Shown here: piece by piece, positions 60,625 to 64,000 of the stretch
Layout of the letters: each line of letters opens with the position of its first letter
Numbering within the stretch: the first letter of the stretch is position 1
DNA from: Actinomyces sp. UMB0138
GTDB taxonomy: Bacteria; Bacillota; Negativicutes; Veillonellales; Veillonellaceae
Length of the DNA stretch: 64,000 nt
Assembly (NCBI RefSeq): GCF_002849225.1
Contig: NZ_PKMC01000001.1
Span: 997,930 to 1,061,929, forward strand
Direction of reading: 5' to 3'
Program-made: the position numbers and the translations under genes
The notes under the pieces: generated by a model
Told to the model about the DNA's origin: nothing
Databases searched by the model: none
What the model saw: only the letters and a program-made list of their open reading frames with translations

Positions 60625-62220
60625 GTGGCTTCCGTATTTGAATATTTGGCCGGCAATGGAGTCTTGTTACTCTTCATCCTCGTCGGCGTAGGAATGATCT
60701 TTGGACACATTAAGATCCGGGGCATAGGGATGGGCTCCGCTGCCGTACTCTTCGTGGCTATTGGCCTGTCTGCATGGGCGAATGCTTACGGAGTAGAGCT
60801 CAAAGTGGATCACCTACTCGGGATTTTTGGGCTAGCACTATTCGCATTCGCAATCGGCATCAACTCTGGACCGAATTTCTTTGCAGGCCTCAAGAAATCG
60901 TTAGGACCAATCGTTACCTACGTTGTCGTCATCGGGCTCGCGGCAGTCATCGCTTACCTTGTAGGTGTCCATATATTCCACATGGATATCGCCTTGATTG
61001 CCGGCACCTTCGCCGGTGCCCTAACAAATACACCGGCACTTTCGGCAGCAGGGGTTGCCTCGGGCAACGAGGGGCTGGCTACCGTTGGCTACTCTATTGC
61101 TTATATCTTTGGGGTGGTAGGAATGCTCGGCTTCGCCGGTGCAGCATTGGCCTACAGGTCCTCTGACAAGGACACTCCCTCCCCAGTCGCGAACCGGACA
61201 ATTCGTGTCGAGCGAGACGATGAGCCACAGGTGGCAGACATTCTTGCCAAGTACGGCGACAGAATAACGTTTTCTCGACTAAAGCGCAGCGAGGCTTCCA
61301 CTATCGTCCGTCCGTCCTCGTCGGATCGGCTTAGGCGCGGCGATCTAGTCACCGTCGTTGGCCCAGTAGATTTGGTAAACAATATAATAGATTCACTTGG
61401 GCACGGCTCCTCGCATTCCCTAATCGAAGACCGCACGCATCTAGATTTCCGCAGAATTACTCTCTCTGATTCAAAGATTGCAGGTCTTACTGTGGACGAG
61501 CTCGAGATGCCTCGACGGTTCTCTGCCACCATCTCGCGAGTCCGCCGTGGTGACGTCGACATGATTGGTGAACCCAATCTAGTCTTGCAGCAAGGCGACC
61601 GAGTCCGCGTTGTTGCTCCCGTTTCTAAGATGAAAGAGATCACTAAGTTCTTCGGCGATTCATCCCGAGGTCTCACCGACATCAATCCGATCGCTTTGGG
61701 GCTGGGTATGGCTCTTGGGGTACTTCTTGGTGAGCTGCCAATCTTCACCCCTACCGGAGAAGAATTCTCTATCGGTTCAGCTGCGGGAACACTCGTTGTT
61801 GGCTTGGTTATGGGCAAGATTGGCCGCGTTGGCAAATTTGTAACCACCATGCCGTTTACCACCTGCCAAGTACTTTCGGAACTAGGCTTGCTAATCTTCC
61901 TTGCTCAGGCTGGCACTAACGCAGGCGGCCAAATAGCGGGTGCTTTTACCGGAGGACACTGGTGGAAGATCATGGTACTAGGGGCCGTCATCACATCGTT
62001 TGTAGGCTTTGCCCTCTACGCCAGTATGCGATGGGGATGGAAGATGGGCGGCACTCGCCTATCGGGTTACCTAGGTGGCGCGCAGACCCAGCCAGCAATC
62101 CTTGGCTTTGCCAATTCCCGCACAGGAATGGATCCGCGCGTTGCACTGGGCTACGCCATGATTTATCCGATGGCAATGATCGGCAAGATTCTTGCCGCCC
62201 AACTATTGGGCGGTATGTAA
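60625..62220 (+). CDS. AspT/YidE/YbjL-type transporter with TrkA-C domains
   Basis: 531 residues from a GTG with GGAAAGGTAAGG upstream. Two blocks of about five membrane helices each (1-170 and about 355-531) flank a cytosolic region (about 180-345) with two RCK/TrkA-C-like domains (RLRRGDLVTVVGPVDLVNNI; LQQGDRVRVVAPVSKMKE). This is the aspartate:alanine exchanger (AAEx) superfamily. The duplicated membrane motif (FALAIGINSGPNFFAGL and FLAQAGTNAGGQIAGA) is clear. Substrate is probably an amino or organic acid. Confidence 0.92.
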   Translation: MASVFEYLAGNGVLLLFILVGVGMIFGHIKIRGIGMGSAAVLFVAIGLSAWANAYGVELKVDHLLGIFGLALFAFAIGINSGPNFFAGLKKSLGPIVTYVVVIGLAAVIAYLVGVHIFHMDIALIAGTFAGALTNTPALSAAGVASGNEGLATVGYSIAYIFGVVGMLGFAGAALAYRSSDKDTPSPVANRTIRVERDDEPQVADILAKYGDRITFSRLKRSEASTIVRPSSSDRLRRGDLVTVVGPVDLVNNIIDSLGHGSSHSLIEDRTHLDFRRITLSDSKIAGLTVDELEMPRRFSATISRVRRGDVDMIGEPNLVLQQGDRVRVVAPVSKMKEITKFFGDSSRGLTDINPIALGLGMALGVLLGELPIFTPTGEEFSIGSAAGTLVVGLVMGKIGRVGKFVTTMPFTTCQVLSELGLLIFLAQAGTNAGGQIAGAFTGGHWWKIMVLGAVITSFVGFALYASMRWGWKMGGTRLSGYLGGAQTQPAILGFANSRTGMDPRVALGYAMIYPMAMIGKILAAQLLGGM

Positions 62221-63708
62221 CTACCGCATCACGTAGCGGTGTGCCGTCTTAGCTCCCGGGTGCAGCTTTCGCAGCTCGGATTCTGTACGCCAGTTGGGAT
62301 CCGTGACCATTCGTGCTAGAGCTAGCCCGATCCCTACTGCCAGAATTACAATGCATACCTCGGTGATGGACGAGATGGCCTCCGCGTAGTTGCCCTGGTT
62401 CATATGGGTAAGTCCCGCGTACAGCGGCACACCTGGGATCATTAGCACCGCAGCGGGCACTGACAGGGAGACCCGTGAATACGCGTATTTTGTGGCCTTA
62501 GAAATAAAGTGAGCGCCCATGCCAATCGCGAATGCCTCGACCCCCACCGCAAACTGCCACAGTAGGCCTTCTTCGACGCCGAAGAAACGCAAGGGGTTTA
62601 CAATTGCGCAAATAAGCGCTGCCCAGAAAGAGACTTCTAACGTGCAGTTGAAGAGCATTGCGAAGCCGTATGCCGCAATAAAGGAGCAAAGCATTCGTAC
62701 TAGGTAAAGTCCGACACCCGAAATCGGCGGCGTTGCCGGCGGATCTACTGCCCAGCTGAATGCTAGCGATGTCAGCCAGACTGCCGCGCCCGCAGACACT
62801 ACTAGCATCATCACGTACACGGACCTGTTTACCCCGGCAGCTAGGTCCGAACGAACTAAATCGAGCATAGCGGTAATCAAGGGGAATCCGGGCACTAGGA
62901 ACAGTACGGCCGAGACAATACCGGCGTGGTATCCGGAGGAAGTTCCTGTGAACCACACGGGCAAGTTTGCTATTTCGGAAGCACTCGCCAGATGCGGCAG
63001 TGCGAGATTGAAAAGAGTCGCTAAGGCAACGTAAATGGTGGAGGCCACTACCCCACAAGCCATCCAGATGCCGAAGTGGTTCATGTGCCTTATCATCATC
63101 TGCTTACGCAGCGCCTGTCCGGCCGTAGCGGCAATACCGGCAAGGATGCATTCGACCAAACCGCCTCGGTTTAGAAAACAGAAGCACGCACAGCTAATAC
63201 CTGAGGCCAGCATATTCGCAACAGTGCCGTACTCTGGACCGTTAGCAGCAATCTTGTCGAGTGCCCGGTTGGCCTCCTCCACGCTCATCCGCACCTTTAG
63301 ATGCTGCACAAACACCCGCAGTCGGTCCAACTGCGCGGCATTTGTACCAAAGGTTCGCTGCTCTGATACCTCAGTACGGAAGTTGCACTTTCCGTACACC
63401 GTCGAGGAAATCTCTCCAAATGTCACCTGCGCGTGGTGCTCCCTCACCCCGAGAGCGGCAGCCAGGCGAGACATCGAGACTTTGACGCGGAAGGAGCTAG
63501 CGCCGCAGGCCAGCAGCATGTGCCCAAGTCGCATTACCACTTTAGATTGCTCAGTGAGCAGCTCATCTTCCTCGATCATCTGATCGATTTCTTCCTGTTG
63601 CCCGCTTACTTGGGTCAGCTCAGACTCAGGTGAGGCTCCTACATCGGTCTGGAGCCCCTGGGGACGGAAAACTTCACGAACGTGGTGCTTGATATTTTGC
63701 CATCTCAT
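62221..63708 (-). CDS. ThrE-like threonine/serine exporter
   Basis: 495 residues from MRWQNIKHHVREV; the 24 residues before in the same frame look non-coding. An N-terminal cytosolic part (about 1-170) carries LLACGASSFRVKVSMSRLAA, the typical start of the ThrE/DUF1212 domain, followed by about ten membrane helices over two domains (ThrE_1 and ThrE_2). In corynebacteria ThrE exports L-threonine and serine. The stop lies next to that of the convergent transporter gene. Confidence 0.9.
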   Translation of the reverse strand: MRWQNIKHHVREVFRPQGLQTDVGASPESELTQVSGQQEEIDQMIEEDELLTEQSKVVMRLGHMLLACGASSFRVKVSMSRLAAALGVREHHAQVTFGEISSTVYGKCNFRTEVSEQRTFGTNAAQLDRLRVFVQHLKVRMSVEEANRALDKIAANGPEYGTVANMLASGISCACFCFLNRGGLVECILAGIAATAGQALRKQMMIRHMNHFGIWMACGVVASTIYVALATLFNLALPHLASASEIANLPVWFTGTSSGYHAGIVSAVLFLVPGFPLITAMLDLVRSDLAAGVNRSVYVMMLVVSAGAAVWLTSLAFSWAVDPPATPPISGVGLYLVRMLCSFIAAYGFAMLFNCTLEVSFWAALICAIVNPLRFFGVEEGLLWQFAVGVEAFAIGMGAHFISKATKYAYSRVSLSVPAAVLMIPGVPLYAGLTHMNQGNYAEAISSITEVCIVILAVGIGLALARMVTDPNWRTESELRKLHPGAKTAHRYVMR

Positions 63709-63918
63709 CACGCCTATTCTAAGCACGCAGCCGCGAATTCTTCTCGGCCTTTCGTCACGATGAACCCCTGCCTCATTCATCTCCGTAGAAAAAGTTTTCG
63801 CTCAGACTTTCAGGCCGAGGGCGGGAGGCTTAGGCTTGGTGTTGTTAAATGGGGATAAAGATCTAGCCCCCAAACCCACTAACAAAAGCAGGCCTGGAGG
63901 CTAAACCAGAAGAATAAT

Positions 63919-64000
63919 CGTGGCAGCGTCTTACTCTCCCACACTAAAAAGTGCAGTACCATCAGCGCTGGCAAGCTTAGCTACCGGGATCGGAACGGAA
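63919..64000 (-). rRNA. rrf: 5S rRNA, 3' part
   Basis: On the minus strand the sequence reads TTCCGTTCCGATCCCGGTAG, CTAAGC, GCCAGCGCTGATGGTACTGC and ends with GGGAGAGTAAGACGCTGCC, the unmistakable 3' two thirds of bacterial 5S rRNA. The 5' part, and most likely a 16S-23S-5S operon, lies to the right of the window. The 3' end is uncertain by a few bases. Confidence 0.95.

Noticed and set aside
1-64000. CRISPR array, restriction system or toxin-antitoxin pair.
   Set aside because: No spaced direct repeats, cas genes, methylase motifs or convincing toxin-antitoxin pair were seen.

Overview
The window comes from the chromosome of a moderately GC-rich Gram-positive actinobacterium. The evidence is a PimB-type mannosyltransferase, a DUF3516-type helicase, oligoribonuclease, an LtbR-like IclR regulator divergent from leuCD, and several apparently leaderless starts. 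Gene content would suit Actinomycetaceae or a relative, but genus cannot be fixed from this sequence alone.

Region 1 (1 to about 16040) is a compact, apparently intact temperate siphovirus prophage in the 3' half of a tRNA-Arg(UCU) gene. A tyrosine integrase sits at the far left edge. All lytic genes run leftward as one dense block: Cro-like regulator, small early genes, replication-type winged-helix protein, AlpA/Xis-like protein, HNH nuclease, terminases, portal, fused protease-capsid, connectors, tail tube, frameshifted tail chaperones, tape measure, minor tail, endolysin and holin-like proteins. At the right edge a small helix-turn-helix repressor runs rightward straight into the tRNA, so its last codons and stop are antisense tRNA sequence. 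In the circular phage the order would be repressor, attP, integrase, with Cro divergent. That is the layout of the integration-dependent immunity switches known from mycobacteriophage BPs and relatives. The integrase also ends in an ssrA-like tail. I regard this as the most interesting system in the window.

Region 2 (16.2-29.6 kb) is core chromosome: oligoribonuclease, tRNA-His, an NRAMP metal transporter, and a leftward cell-envelope and lipid block (ATP-grasp, ddl, gpsA, plsC, lipid kinase, murA) followed by leuD and leuC. The divergent IclR regulator comes next, then a PimB-like glycosyltransferase and a TauE-type permease.

Region 3 (29.7-36.1 kb) is a leftward catabolic cluster for an unidentified sugar or polyol: DeoR regulator, RpiB-type isomerase, an unfamiliar multi-pass membrane protein, a NagD/AraL-type phosphatase, an FGGY kinase and an AraM/EgsA-type glycerol-1-phosphate dehydrogenase. 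tRNA-Gln and tRNA-Glu follow.

Region 4 (36.6-53.2 kb) holds an L-lactate utilisation operon (lldP-lutABC), gltX, a MalY/PatB-type enzyme, an FAH-family protein, two alanine/glycine symporters, a nucleoside hydrolase, a large Ski2-like helicase and a YggS-type PLP protein.

Region 5 (53.2-64 kb) is mainly branched-chain amino acid metabolism: ilvD (carrying a frameshift), cimA, a MetE-like protein, ilvE, leuB, then an AspT/YidE-type transporter, a ThrE-like exporter and the 3' part of a 5S rRNA at the right edge. CimA with LeuBCD implies isoleucine synthesis by the citramalate route, and the broken ilvD would disable it unless it is a sequencing error. No stretch over 300 bases lacks a gene or RNA.
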